The notes beneath the pieces were generated by a model. It searched no databases. It was not told the DNA's origin and saw only the letters and a list, made by a program, of their open reading frames with translations. This document shows positions 39,755-46,988 of a stretch of 46,988 nucleotides of DNA, in pieces (the first letter of the stretch is position 1; every line of letters begins with the position of its first letter). Source of the stretch: CAIKZY01 sp044374195 (GTDB taxonomy: Bacteria; Actinomycetota; Actinomycetes; S36-B12); contig JBILOY010000018.1 in the NCBI GenBank assembly GCA_044374195.1, forward strand, positions 1-46,988, read 5' to 3'. The position numbers were made by a program, and so were the translations under genes.

Positions 39755-40930
39755 GTGGCTAACCGCGCTTATCTCGATCACGCAGCCACCACACCCATGC
39801 TCGACTCGGCCCGGGCGGCCTGGGTCGACAACTCCCTCCTTCTGGGAAATCCGTCGTCCCTGCATGCCTCGGGGCGTGCTGCGCGTCGGGTAGTCGAGGA
39901 GTCTCGCGAGTCGATCGCAGCCGATTTGGGAGTTCGGCCCAGCGCCGTCATCTTTACCTCGGGCGGTACTGAGTCAGACAACCTGGCTATCAAGGGGCTC
40001 TTTTGGAAACGTCGTGAGGGCCTCACCGGTACGCCGCTGGTGATCGCCTCACCTATCGAGCATCACGCAGTGCTCGATCCGCTGAACTGGCTGGCCGAGC
40101 ACGAGGGTGCTGAGATCTCGTGGCTGCCTGTCGATTCCTTCGGACGTGTCAGCGCTGCTGATGTGCAGTCAGCAATTACCGCGGCCGATGGGCGTGCAGC
40201 ACTCGTCACCGTGATGTGGGCAAACAATGAAATCGGCACCGTGCAGCCCGTGCACGAGATCGCGGCGGTTTGCCGCGCCGCGGGCGTGCCCTTCCACACT
40301 GATGCTGTTCAGGCCCTCGGCTCACTCCCACTCGACCTTTCAGGTATTGATGCCGTCACGATTAGCGGTCACAAGATCGGCGGACCTCACGGCGTGGGGG
40401 CGCTTGTCGCCGAGACGAATCTCGCACTTGTCCCGGTTCAGCATGGCGGAGGGCAAGAACGCGAGGTGCGCTCTGGCACCCTCGATGCCCCAGGTATCGC
40501 GGCCTTCGCCGTCGCAGTGCACGAAGCCGTGGAAGCTCAAGTGTTGAGCGCCGAGCGGCTGCGTGATCTGCGCGACCGCATGGTCAGTGGTGTCGCCGAT
40601 GCTGTGCCTTCTGCGGTGCTGAACGGCGATCCGATCGGTCGGCTGCCGGGCAATGCGCACTTCAGTTTCCCGGGCTGCGAGGGCGATGCTCTCCTGATGC
40701 TCCTCGATGCCGCCGGTATCGATGTCTCGACCGGGTCCGCATGCTCGGCCGGAATCCCAGAACCCAGTCATGTGCTGCTCGCACTGGGCGTCGATGAGTT
40801 GACAGCTCGTGGGTCACTGCGGTTCAGCCTTGGTCGCACCTCGAGTGCTGATGATGTCGATGCCTTGCTGGCGGCACTCCCAAGTGCCGTCGAGCGCGCA
40901 GCGCGAGCCGGATCGGCAGCGCGCAGATGA
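39755..40930 (+). CDS. iscS: Cysteine desulfurase (NifS/IscS type)
   Basis: PLP enzyme that removes sulfur from cysteine and hands it as persulfide to acceptors. It has 391 residues from GTG 39755; a TTG at 39746 would add three residues. Conserved YLDHAATTP start, IEHHAV histidine, PLP lysine K207 (SGHKIGGPHG) and the sulfur-carrying C330 (STGSACSAG) are present. The stop overlaps mnmA (ATGA), so its main partner is probably MnmA for tRNA thiolation; no iscU-like scaffold gene is adjacent. Confidence 0.95.
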   Translation: MANRAYLDHAATTPMLDSARAAWVDNSLLLGNPSSLHASGRAARRVVEESRESIAADLGVRPSAVIFTSGGTESDNLAIKGLFWKRREGLTGTPLVIASPIEHHAVLDPLNWLAEHEGAEISWLPVDSFGRVSAADVQSAITAADGRAALVTVMWANNEIGTVQPVHEIAAVCRAAGVPFHTDAVQALGSLPLDLSGIDAVTISGHKIGGPHGVGALVAETNLALVPVQHGGGQEREVRSGTLDAPGIAAFAVAVHEAVEAQVLSAERLRDLRDRMVSGVADAVPSAVLNGDPIGRLPGNAHFSFPGCEGDALLMLLDAAGIDVSTGSACSAGIPEPSHVLLALGVDELTARGSLRFSLGRTSSADDVDALLAALPSAVERAARAGSAARR

Positions 40931-42012
40931 GAGTCGTGGCAGCAATGTCGGGGGGCGTCGATTCCTCCGTGGCAGCTGCGCGGATGATCGAGGCCGGGCA
41001 CGAAGTTGTCGGTGTGCATCTCGCGTTGGCTCGCAAGACTGAATCGTCACGACAGGGTTCGCGCGGATGCTGCACCCTTGACGATGCACGAGATGCGCGC
41101 CGAGTTGCCGACATGCTCGGTATTCCGTTTTACGTGTGGGACTTCGCTGAGCGCTTCGCCGAGGATGTCATCGAGGATTTCTTCGCCGAGTACGAAGCCG
41201 GACGAACCCCGAACCCCTGCCTGCGATGCAATGAGCGCATCAAGTTCGCCGCGGTACTCGATCGCGCAGTCGCGCTCGGATTCGATGCCGTGGCCACCGG
41301 TCACTATGCGCGTCGAGTCGACGGTCCCCATGGCGCCGAACTTCATCGCGCTGTCGACCCGGCCAAGGATCAGTCGTATGTGCTGGGCGTTCTCGAGCAG
41401 TGGCAGCTCGAGCGTTCGCTCTTCCCCTTGGGCGATGACCTCAAGGGCGATATCCGCGCGGAGGCCGAGAGACTCGGGCTGCTGACTGCCCAAAAGCCCG
41501 ACAGTCATGACATCTGTTTCATTCCTGACGGGAACACGGCGGCATTTCTTTCGCGTCGCCTGGGTGAACTCCCCGGCGAGATCGTTGATGTCGACAGCGG
41601 CGAAGTACTCGGTGAGCACACGGGCACCTACGCCTTCACTATCGGCCAACGACGTGGACTCGGCCTCGGCAATCCCGGTGGCGGCGGTGAGCCTCGCTAT
41701 GTCGTCGACGTTGACATCGACACCCGCCGAGTAATGGTGGGTTCGCCCGAGCGACTCGATGTCATCGGGATCGAGGCCATTAAGCCCACCTGGGCAAACC
41801 TGCCACTAGCACTCGAGCCTGTGGCTGTGATGGCGCAGGTGCGTGCCCACGCAACACCGGTACCCGCCATGGCGAACTTCGACGGCACCCGAATTCATGT
41901 CGAGCTGCTTGAGTCAATTCGCGGTCTAGCGAACGGGCAGGCAGTCGTGCTCTACGACGGTGATCGTGTCATCGGCTCCGGCACGGTTGATCGCACGCAC
42001 AAGAGGCCGTGA
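40927..42012 (+). CDS. mnmA: tRNA-specific 2-thiouridylase MnmA
   Basis: Adds sulfur to U34 of tRNA-Lys, -Glu and -Gln. It has 361 residues. The N-terminal PP-loop SGGVDSSVAA binds ATP; catalytic cysteines are C98 (NPCLRCNERIKF) and C197 (HDICFIPDG). Central and C-terminal beta domains follow. It is translationally coupled to the cysteine desulfurase upstream and overlaps the MetE-like gene downstream by one base. Confidence 0.96.
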   Translation: MRVVAAMSGGVDSSVAAARMIEAGHEVVGVHLALARKTESSRQGSRGCCTLDDARDARRVADMLGIPFYVWDFAERFAEDVIEDFFAEYEAGRTPNPCLRCNERIKFAAVLDRAVALGFDAVATGHYARRVDGPHGAELHRAVDPAKDQSYVLGVLEQWQLERSLFPLGDDLKGDIRAEAERLGLLTAQKPDSHDICFIPDGNTAAFLSRRLGELPGEIVDVDSGEVLGEHTGTYAFTIGQRRGLGLGNPGGGGEPRYVVDVDIDTRRVMVGSPERLDVIGIEAIKPTWANLPLALEPVAVMAQVRAHATPVPAMANFDGTRIHVELLESIRGLANGQAVVLYDGDRVIGSGTVDRTHKRP

Positions 42013-43046
42013 TGTCCGCGCTGCCCTGGAGTACCTCACTGGGCACCGGCATCGGATCCCTGCCCGGTACCGACTCACGGGAGACGGCGCGGCTGATTTC
42101 AGGTGAGTGCACGGACTTCATTCACCTTCACGAGCTCCCGGCTCGAGGGCCGGGCGCTGACATGATCGGGCGTACGGGCGGAATGCTTAGTGCTGTCTCG
42201 CGGGAATTCTCGATCGAGACCACCCCGCGCGGCTGGCGTTTCGTCCCCAATCCGGGCAAGGACACCCGGCGGGCGCAGTCGTTCCTCAATGAGGATCTCG
42301 ATGCGATGGAGGACTTCACCCAGGGATACGCAGGACCACTGAAGCTGCAGGTGGCCGGTCCGTGGACCCTCGCCGCCGTCATCGAGTTAACCGCGGGGGA
42401 GCGCGCACTCAAGGATCCCTCGGCCTGTCGCGATATCGCGTCCGCCTTGCAGGAAGCACTTCGCCTGCAGATCGATCAGGTGCGCAGGCGCGTTCCGAAT
42501 GCGCGCTTAGTCGTGCAGGTGGATGAACCCGCGCTCGTTCAAGTACTCGAGGGCAGTATCGGCACGGCAAGTGGTCTGTCGACATACAACGCCATTGACG
42601 AGCAGGTGGCCTCGCCGATCCTGGCCGGCATCATGTCGGCGATCTCCGACGCAGGCGCGCGCCCGGGTATCCATTGCTGTGCTGCTCAGCCTCCGATTGA
42701 GCTTCTCGCCAAGACGGGTGCAGCGTTCCTTAGCCTGGATCTCCTTCGCGGGTTCGATCAAGATCAGCTCGGCTCGGCATGGGAGGGCGGCATGGGGCTG
42801 CTCGCGGGAACGGTCCCCGCAGTCGGGCAGGGCGCGATGAGCGACACGCGTGCGAGCTCACCCGTGCGGGAACTGGCATCTCGCCTCGGCCTCGGCGATG
42901 CTCAGTACCTGTCGCAGGTGGTCGTCACTCCTACCTGCGGAATGTCAGGAGCAAGCCCGCAGTGGGTGCGCACGGCCTATGAGAGTGTCAAGGCCGCGGC
43001 CCGAGTGCTGCGCGGTGATGAGGAGGGCGATCGCGATGAGCGCTGA
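42012..43046 (+). CDS. MetE C-terminal-domain-like protein
   Basis: A 344-residue TIM-barrel protein related to the C-terminal catalytic half of B12-independent methionine synthase. Zinc ligands appear retained: His221 and Cys223 (GIHCCAAQ) and Cys309 (TPTCGMSG); an internal VDEPAL also fits the family. It lacks the N-terminal folate-binding half of MetE, so it may use another methyl donor or act on another thiol. ATG 42012 overlaps the mnmA stop. A homolog stands before ligA in M. tuberculosis (Rv3015c, from memory) and its function is not established to my knowledge. Confidence 0.82.
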   Translation: MSALPWSTSLGTGIGSLPGTDSRETARLISGECTDFIHLHELPARGPGADMIGRTGGMLSAVSREFSIETTPRGWRFVPNPGKDTRRAQSFLNEDLDAMEDFTQGYAGPLKLQVAGPWTLAAVIELTAGERALKDPSACRDIASALQEALRLQIDQVRRRVPNARLVVQVDEPALVQVLEGSIGTASGLSTYNAIDEQVASPILAGIMSAISDAGARPGIHCCAAQPPIELLAKTGAAFLSLDLLRGFDQDQLGSAWEGGMGLLAGTVPAVGQGAMSDTRASSPVRELASRLGLGDAQYLSQVVVTPTCGMSGASPQWVRTAYESVKAAARVLRGDEEGDRDER

Positions 43047-45204
43047 CAACGCGCGCGCACGCTGGGATGCCTTGGTTGCGCAGATTCGCGAGGCAGGTCA
43101 CGCCTATCACGATCTCGATGCACCCACGCTCTCTGATGCCGAATACGACTCTCTCTTCCGCGAGTTGGTCGAGCTCGAGGATGCTCATCCACAGCTTGCG
43201 TCGGATGACTCACCCACACGGGTGCGCGGGGGCGCGATCTCCTCAATGTTCACCGAGGTCACTCACCTCATGCCCATGTACTCCCTCGACAACGTATTCG
43301 ATGCGGACGAACTTGCAGCGTGGCATGAGCGCACCGAGAAGTCACTCGGCTTCGTGCCTGAGTATCTGTGCGAGCTGAAGATTGACGGACTCGCGGTCGA
43401 TCTCGTCTACGTCAATGGCACGCTCACGACGATGGCTACCCGTGGTGACGGCAAGACTGGCGAGGATGTCACCTACAACGTGCAGTTCATCCCGGGGATC
43501 CCATCGACCCTCAGCCCGCAGAAGGGCGTTGCGGTTCCTGCACTGGTGGAGGTGCGCGGCGAGATCTTCTTCCCAGTTTCGGCATTCGAACGCATCAACG
43601 ACGAGCAGTACGACGCCGGGCTCCCTGCGTTCTCGAATCCGCGTAATGCCGCTGCAGGTACCCTTCGCCAGCGCATTGACAAGCGCGAGGAGGAACTCGC
43701 GGAGGTGCGCACGCAGTCAACTGCGCGTACGCAGTCAAAGCTGGAACGGCTCGAGACTGAGTATGCGCGCTCCGTTCGCCGTCTCAATGGCCTGCAACTG
43801 ACAGTGCATGGCCTTGGTGCAACTGACGGTGCCACGATCGAGAGGCAGAGCGATGCGTATGCCCTGCTGAAGTCCCTCGGGCTACCGACCAGTGACTACG
43901 CCAAGGTTGAGGGCTCGTCGGATGGTGTCGCTGCCTTCATCGCGCATTTCCACGAGCATCGCCATGACGTCATCCACGAGATCGACGGCATCGTCATCAA
44001 GGTCGATCGACTTGATCTCCAGCAGCAGTTGGGTGAGACCTCACGCGCACCACGCTGGGCAATTGCCTACAAGTACCCACCCGAGGTCGTGCGCACCAGG
44101 CTGCTTGATATTCAGGTCAACGTTGGTCGCACCGGTCGAGTAACGCCCTTTGCCGTCATGGAGCCGGTGCGCGTTGCCGGCTCGACTGTCGCGATGGCTA
44201 CCTTGCACAACGCCTTCGAGGTCGAGAGAAAGGGCGTCTTGATCGGTGATCTCGTGTTCCTGCGCAAGGCCGGCGATGTCATCCCTGAGGTGCTCGGCCC
44301 CGTGCTCGAGGCGCGCACCGGTGACGAGCGTCCGTTCGTCATGCCCACGCATTGCCCCGACTGCAATACCGAGCTTCGCCCTGAAACTGAGGGTGACAAG
44401 GATCTGCGCTGCCCGAATGCGCGCACCTGTCCCGGCCAATTGATGGAACGCCTCGCCAACATCGGCAGTCGCAAGGCTCTCGATATCGAAGGCCTCGGTG
44501 AGAAGTCGGCGATCGCGCTGCTCGAGAGCGGGATTCTGGCCGATGAGGGTGATCTGTTCTCGCTTACCGAGGCAGATCTTCTGCGCAGTTCGTACTTCAC
44601 CAAGGGCGATTCGGCCAAGGGAGATAGTGAACTCAGCGAGAACGCCAAGGTGATCCTCGCGCAGCTCGAGGTGGCGAAGTCCAAGCCGTTGTGGCGAGTG
44701 CTCGTCTCCTTGTCGATCCGCCATGTGGGGCCGCCCACCGCGCAGGCGATCACGTTGGTGTTCACCAGCCTCGACGATCTCATCGCAGCGTCCACTGAGG
44801 AACTCGCGGTCGTCGATGGCATTGGCGAGAAGACGGCACTCGCGATCGGCGAGTGGTGTGCCGAGCCGTGGCACCTGGAGATCATCGAGAAGTGGCGCAG
44901 CGCAGGGGTGCGCATGGCTGATGACGTGGTCGAGAAGGGTCCGCAGCCGTTAGCCGGTCTCACGATGGTGATCACCGGCTCACTCGAGGGTTTTACTCGC
45001 GAGAGTGCCGAAGGTGCAGCGACGGATCTGGGTGCCAAGGTCACCGGTTCCGTCTCGAAGAAGACCGATCTGGTCGTCGCGGGGGAGAACGCGGGCTCGA
45101 AGCGTGACAAGGCCGAGAGCCTGGGTATTCCCGTCATTGGGCTTGAGGGATTTCGCTTATTGCTCTCTGATGGCCTCGAGAAAGCACTCACCACCGCTGA
45201 ATAG
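43036..45204 (+). CDS. ligA: NAD-dependent DNA ligase
   Basis: Seals nicks in replication and repair using NAD+. It has 722 residues from ATG 43036, with GAGGAGGG upstream; it overlaps the preceding gene by 11 bp. Domain Ia, then adenylation domain with the nucleophile K115 (LKIDG), OB fold, zinc finger with C440, C443, C459 and C465, helix-hairpin-helix region (~480-620) and a C-terminal BRCT domain (~640-720). An insertion of about 20 residues with KGDSAKGDSE-type sequence in the helical region is slightly unusual. Its TAG stop lies within the gatC -10 box. Confidence 0.96.
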   Translation: MSADNARARWDALVAQIREAGHAYHDLDAPTLSDAEYDSLFRELVELEDAHPQLASDDSPTRVRGGAISSMFTEVTHLMPMYSLDNVFDADELAAWHERTEKSLGFVPEYLCELKIDGLAVDLVYVNGTLTTMATRGDGKTGEDVTYNVQFIPGIPSTLSPQKGVAVPALVEVRGEIFFPVSAFERINDEQYDAGLPAFSNPRNAAAGTLRQRIDKREEELAEVRTQSTARTQSKLERLETEYARSVRRLNGLQLTVHGLGATDGATIERQSDAYALLKSLGLPTSDYAKVEGSSDGVAAFIAHFHEHRHDVIHEIDGIVIKVDRLDLQQQLGETSRAPRWAIAYKYPPEVVRTRLLDIQVNVGRTGRVTPFAVMEPVRVAGSTVAMATLHNAFEVERKGVLIGDLVFLRKAGDVIPEVLGPVLEARTGDERPFVMPTHCPDCNTELRPETEGDKDLRCPNARTCPGQLMERLANIGSRKALDIEGLGEKSAIALLESGILADEGDLFSLTEADLLRSSYFTKGDSAKGDSELSENAKVILAQLEVAKSKPLWRVLVSLSIRHVGPPTAQAITLVFTSLDDLIAASTEELAVVDGIGEKTALAIGEWCAEPWHLEIIEKWRSAGVRMADDVVEKGPQPLAGLTMVITGSLEGFTRESAEGAATDLGAKVTGSVSKKTDLVVAGENAGSKRDKAESLGIPVIGLEGFRLLLSDGLEKALTTAE

Positions 45205-45207
45205 GAT
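45202..45207 (+). promoter_or_regulatory. Candidate -10 box for leaderless gatCA transcript
   Basis: TAGGAT contains the ligA stop codon and is followed by 6 nt and then the gatC ATG. TTGGGG between could be a weak Shine-Dalgarno sequence, so a short-leader alternative remains. Confidence 0.4.
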
Positions 45208-45213
45208 TGGGGC

Positions 45214-45510
45214 ATGACCTCGATCACTCGGCCCGAGGTCGCGCACCTGGCGCGACTGGCCCGCCTCGACCTGGCTCCCGAGGAGCTCGACCACTACGCC
45301 GAGCAGCTCGATGTGATCCTGCAGTCCGTGGCCCGCATCTCCGAGGTTGCTGCCGACGACATCCCGCCGATGTCGCACCCGATCCCGATGGTCAATGTCT
45401 TCCGCGACGATGTCGTCACCCCCGGCATCACTCGTGATGAGGCCCTCGCCGCCGCGCCGGCGACCGAAGACAACCGTTTCCGCGTTCCGCGCATCCTGGA
45501 CGAGGAGTAG
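45214..45510 (+). CDS. gatC: Asp-tRNA(Asn)/Glu-tRNA(Gln) amidotransferase subunit C
   Basis: Small stabilising subunit of the GatCAB amidotransferase that converts mischarged Glu-tRNA(Gln) or Asp-tRNA(Asn). It has 98 residues, with the characteristic start ITRPEVAHLARLARLDL and the C-terminal LRDD-like FRDDVVTPGITRDEALA. It is 2 bp upstream of gatA in the usual gatCA(B) order. Confidence 0.95.
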   Translation: MTSITRPEVAHLARLARLDLAPEELDHYAEQLDVILQSVARISEVAADDIPPMSHPIPMVNVFRDDVVTPGITRDEALAAAPATEDNRFRVPRILDEE

Positions 45511-45512
45511 TC

Positions 45513-46988
45513 GTGAACGACCTCACTCGCCAGTCCGCGGCAGTCCTGGCCCATGCCATTGCCTCCAAGGAGGTCACTGCCGTCGAGGTGACTCAAGCGC
45601 ACCTTGATCGCATCGCCGCCGTCGACGGCAAGGTCCACGCCTTCTTGCACGTCACTGCTGACTCTGCGCTGGAGCAGGCCAAGGCAGTAGATGCCAAGGT
45701 CGCTGCTGGCACAACGCTCGGGGCGCTCGCCGGCGTTCCGCTCGGCTTGAAGGATGTCCTTGCGATGAAGGGGGAGCCCACGACCGCGGGCTCGAAGATC
45801 CTTGAAGGCTGGCGTCCGCCGTACGACTCCACGGTTGTTGCGCGCCTTCGTGCTGCCGACATCGTGATTCTGGGCAAGACCAATATGGACGAATTCGCGA
45901 TGGGCTCCTCGACTGAGCACTCGGCGTACGGGCCCACTCACAACCCCTGGGATCTCGATCGCATCCCCGGTGGCTCCGGCGGTGGATCCGCAGCGGCACT
46001 TGCGGCCTTCGAAGCACCGTTGGCTATTGGCACCGACACTGGCGGCTCCATTCGCCAGCCGGCATCGGTGACTGGCACAGTCGGCGTGAAGCCGACCTAC
46101 GGTGGGGTTTCGCGCTACGGGCAGATTGCGCTTGCCTCGTCACTCGATCAGCCCGGCCCGTGTGCGCGCAGCGTGCTCGATACAGCGTTGCTGCATGCGG
46201 CCATCGCGGGCCACGACCCGCGTGACTCCACGTCGATCAATGCTCCGGTTCCCGATGTCGTGGCAGCGGCGAAGAAGGCGGACGTGCGCGGCATGCGCAT
46301 CGGCGTGGTGACCGAGCTCATGGGCGACGGTTACCAGTCCGGTGTTTCGCAGCGTTACTCCGAGGCTCTCGACATCCTGCGTGAGCTGGGTGCCGAGATC
46401 GTCGAGGTGTCGTGCCCGCACTTCGAGTACGCCCTCGGCGCCTACTACTTGATCCTTCCGTCGGAGGCATCGAGCAATCTCGCTCGCTTCGACGGCATGC
46501 GTTACGGCCTGCGCGCTGGTGACGATGGCAAGAGCTCGGTCGAGCAGGTGATGGCCATCACGCGTGAGGCCGGCTTCGGCCCCGAGGTCAAGCGCCGCAT
46601 CATGCTCGGCACCTACGCCCTCTCGAGTGGTTACTACGACGCGTACTACGGCCAGGCACAGAAGGTGCGCACACTCATCACGCGCGACTTCAATTCAGCA
46701 TTCGAAAAGGTCGATGTCCTGGTCTCGCCGACGGCGCCGACAACAGCCTTCAAGCTGGGCGAGAAGCTCGATGATCCGATCGCGATGTACCTCAACGATG
46801 TCGCGACCATCCCCGTGAATCTTGCTGGCATCGGAGCCATGAGCCTGCCGATCGGCCTGGCTCCTGAGGATGGCCTACCCGTGGGCATGCAGATCATGGC
46901 TCCGGCCATGGCTGATGACCGTCTCTACCTCGCCGGCGGTGCGCTGGAAGCAGCGCTCACCGACAAGTGGGGTCACCTGCTGATCGAG
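45513..46988 (+). CDS. gatA: Asp-tRNA(Asn)/Glu-tRNA(Gln) amidotransferase subunit A, 3'-truncated
   Basis: Amidase-signature glutaminase subunit that releases ammonia for transamidation. The catalytic triad is visible: K80 (LGLKDVLAMKG), S155 in PGGSGGGSAAA and nucleophile S179 in TDTGGSIRQPAS, at almost the same numbers as in the known bacterial enzyme. The frame is open for all 492 codons to the window edge, near the usual full length. GTG 45513 is preceded by GAGGAG. gatB would be expected downstream. Confidence 0.96.
   Translation, partial: MNDLTRQSAAVLAHAIASKEVTAVEVTQAHLDRIAAVDGKVHAFLHVTADSALEQAKAVDAKVAAGTTLGALAGVPLGLKDVLAMKGEPTTAGSKILEGWRPPYDSTVVARLRAADIVILGKTNMDEFAMGSSTEHSAYGPTHNPWDLDRIPGGSGGGSAAALAAFEAPLAIGTDTGGSIRQPASVTGTVGVKPTYGGVSRYGQIALASSLDQPGPCARSVLDTALLHAAIAGHDPRDSTSINAPVPDVVAAAKKADVRGMRIGVVTELMGDGYQSGVSQRYSEALDILRELGAEIVEVSCPHFEYALGAYYLILPSEASSNLARFDGMRYGLRAGDDGKSSVEQVMAITREAGFGPEVKRRIMLGTYALSSGYYDAYYGQAQKVRTLITRDFNSAFEKVDVLVSPTAPTTAFKLGEKLDDPIAMYLNDVATIPVNLAGIGAMSLPIGLAPEDGLPVGMQIMAPAMADDRLYLAGGALEAALTDKWGHLLIE

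Noticed and set aside
1..46988. tRNA genes, rRNA, insertion sequences, attachment sites, toxin-antitoxin or defence genes
   Set aside because: No cloverleaf in the intergenic gaps, no transposase, integrase or terminal inverted repeats, and no defence-type protein were seen in any supported frame.

Overview
This is a contiguous stretch of chromosome from a high-GC Actinomycetota bacterium. The evidence is GC-rich wobble usage, many GTG and some TTG starts, NucS in the position of a mismatch-repair gene, a tetratricopeptide thioredoxin-like protein beside GlgB/GlgE, MurA with Asp at the fosfomycin-target position, and a gene order that I recall from Mycobacterium tuberculosis. No rRNA, tRNA, CRISPR array, insertion sequence, prophage or integrase was seen. 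Genes are densely packed, and the largest gap without a gene is about 160 bp. A precise genus cannot be given from the sequence alone; an uncultured aquatic actinobacterium is possible but is a guess.

Layout. (1) 1-9,300: end of thrB, then rho, rpmE, prfA, prmC, Sua5/YwlC, glyA, a WecA/TagO-type glycosyl-1-phosphate transferase and two small AtpI/AtpZ-type membrane proteins. (2) 9,295-16,332: the complete F1Fo ATP synthase operon atpBEFHAGDC, closed by a strong hairpin. (3) 16,398-28,664: cobalamin adenosyltransferase and murA (divergent), ethylmalonyl-CoA mutase, nucS, a double-module 3-hydroxyacyl-CoA dehydrogenase, a small zinc-ribbon protein, an OafA-type acyltransferase with SGNH domain, methylmalonyl/ethylmalonyl-CoA epimerase, the MeaB chaperone GTPase, an Rrf2 regulator and a YbbN-like protein. 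(4) 28,661-36,954: glycogen/alpha-glucan genes glgB, glgE, malQ and glgX. (5) 37,044-46,988: enoyl-CoA hydratase, etfBA, cysteine desulfurase, mnmA, a MetE-C-terminal-like protein, ligA, gatC and gatA (cut by the window end).

How the genes work together. The B12-dependent mutase, its adenosyl-cofactor maker (PduO type), its G-protein chaperone (MeaB) and the epimerase form a coherent acyl-CoA mutase set. With the hydroxyacyl-CoA dehydrogenase, crotonase and EtfAB, they suggest crotonyl-CoA/ethylmalonyl-CoA and fatty-acid metabolism. Crotonyl-CoA carboxylase/reductase is not in the window. GlgE, GlgB, MalQ and GlgX together build and remodel alpha-1,4/1,6-glucan. Cysteine desulfurase and MnmA are overlapping partners for tRNA 2-thiolation.

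The window is mostly conserved core genome. The points most worth a second look are: a Rho with a 120-bp perfect-period repeat encoding a GDRNN tract; a tandem dehydrogenase whose two halves carry different cofactor signatures (NAD-like and NADP-like); an Sua5 homolog altered at three conserved motif positions; a palindromic candidate operator between rrf2 and the YbbN-like gene; a recurring -10 box 6-8 nt from the start codon, suggesting leaderless mRNAs; and the joining of two gene blocks that are far apart in M. tuberculosis. I did not find a convincing wholly new multi-gene system.
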